NCBI RefSeq assembly: GCF_015674855.1
Contig: NZ_JADMLG010000015.1
Coordinates: forward strand, 124,001 to 188,000
DNA: 64,000 bases
Direction of reading: 5' to 3'
From: Nocardia bovistercoris
GTDB taxonomy: Bacteria; Actinomycetota; Actinomycetes; Mycobacteriales; Mycobacteriaceae
Below the pieces are notes generated by a model that saw only the letters and a list, made by a program, of their open reading frames with translations, was not told the DNA's origin and did not search any database. Shown here one piece after another: positions 63,680-64,000 of this stretch (its first letter is position 1; every line of letters begins with the position of its first letter). The position numbers were made by a program, and so were the translations under genes.

Positions 63680-64000
63680 TTCCGAGCTCCTCGTTGGTCC
63701 GATCGCGGTCGGATGGTGCAGGACGGCGACCGAGAATCCAGTCGAGGCTCTACCCGCCGCCCTCTCCGGCCGCCTCACGCTACCGTGGCGTGCTCGCCGA
63801 TGCTCCTTCCGCCTGCGACGGGTGATCGGGCAGTGCCGGGCGGGCGCGATCGGCTCCTTCCCGCTCGACGCCTGCCCGGCCACCCGGGAGACAAGCTCGG
63901 CTCGCGCTACCACCCGACGAGTCGGCTCGCCGCACCGAATCGGGGGTGTTCATCCGCCCGTTCGTGGCAGTCTGGGCCGGTGGCACGCAGATCGGCCCAG
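63680..64000. other. no supported gene; possible next start at the edge
   Basis: No coding frame here has support. A GTG at 63980 (GTGGCACGCAGATCGGCC) could be the first codon of a rightward gene running out of the window, but only seven codons are visible. Confidence 0.35.

Overview
The window is high-GC DNA with GTG/TTG starts, actinobacterial small-protein families, an IdeR-type iron box and close matches to mycobactin and desferrioxamine enzymes. It looks like a chromosomal piece of a Nocardia-like member of the Mycobacteriales. No rRNA, tRNA, intact insertion sequence or CRISPR array was seen.

Layout. 0.4-15.5 kb is a mosaic of housekeeping and stress genes: a phospholipase-D enzyme, a TetR/MFS efflux pair, a degenerate SodC-like secreted protein, a SigF/SigB-type sigma factor flanked by two ANTAR proteins, a proline-rich protein, a lipoprotein, membrane proteins, an NmrA/HxlR pair, a large putative zinc protease and a sugar-nucleotide dehydratase-like protein. 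15.5-27.3 kb is a catabolic island: a flavin monooxygenase, CoA-transferase and CoA-ester lyase operon, two FAD hydroxylases, TetR regulators with clear operators, and a complete methylcitrate-cycle operon (prpDBC). A small HTH/Clp-N pair follows.

28.1-47.1 kb is the most remarkable part: one leftward, largely translationally coupled operon for a siderophore, with an iron box lying over its predicted -35 element. It combines (i) an MbtB-like NRPS (carrier-Cy-A-carrier) whose C-terminus is a DesC/MbtK-type N-acyltransferase instead of a thioesterase, (ii) DesA-, DesB- and DesD-like enzymes (amino acid decarboxylase, amine N-hydroxylase, NIS synthetase), (iii) a lipid set (fatty-acyl-AMP ligase, ACP, acyl-CoA dehydrogenase, WS/DGAT-type acyltransferase), (iv) a lone condensation domain and a penicillin-acylase-type Ntn hydrolase, and (v) an ABC-2 exporter plus a small secreted protein. 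The likely product is a lipidated aryl-oxazoline/hydroxamate siderophore, a mycobactin-desferrioxamine hybrid. The aryl-acid synthesis and aryl-AMP ligase genes are not in the window.

47.5-64 kb returns to mixed genes: an RCC1-repeat protein, a GlxA-type regulator with a divergent cupin, an ECF41 sigma factor sharing a symmetric promoter region with a cupin, a FluC fluoride-channel pair behind a highly foldable leader, a type VII secretion-style toxin/immunity cassette next to a decayed integrase, a quinone reductase/TetR operon with two perfect operators, a BASS transporter, an Mpo1-like protein, an alpha/beta hydrolase and a cold-shock protein.
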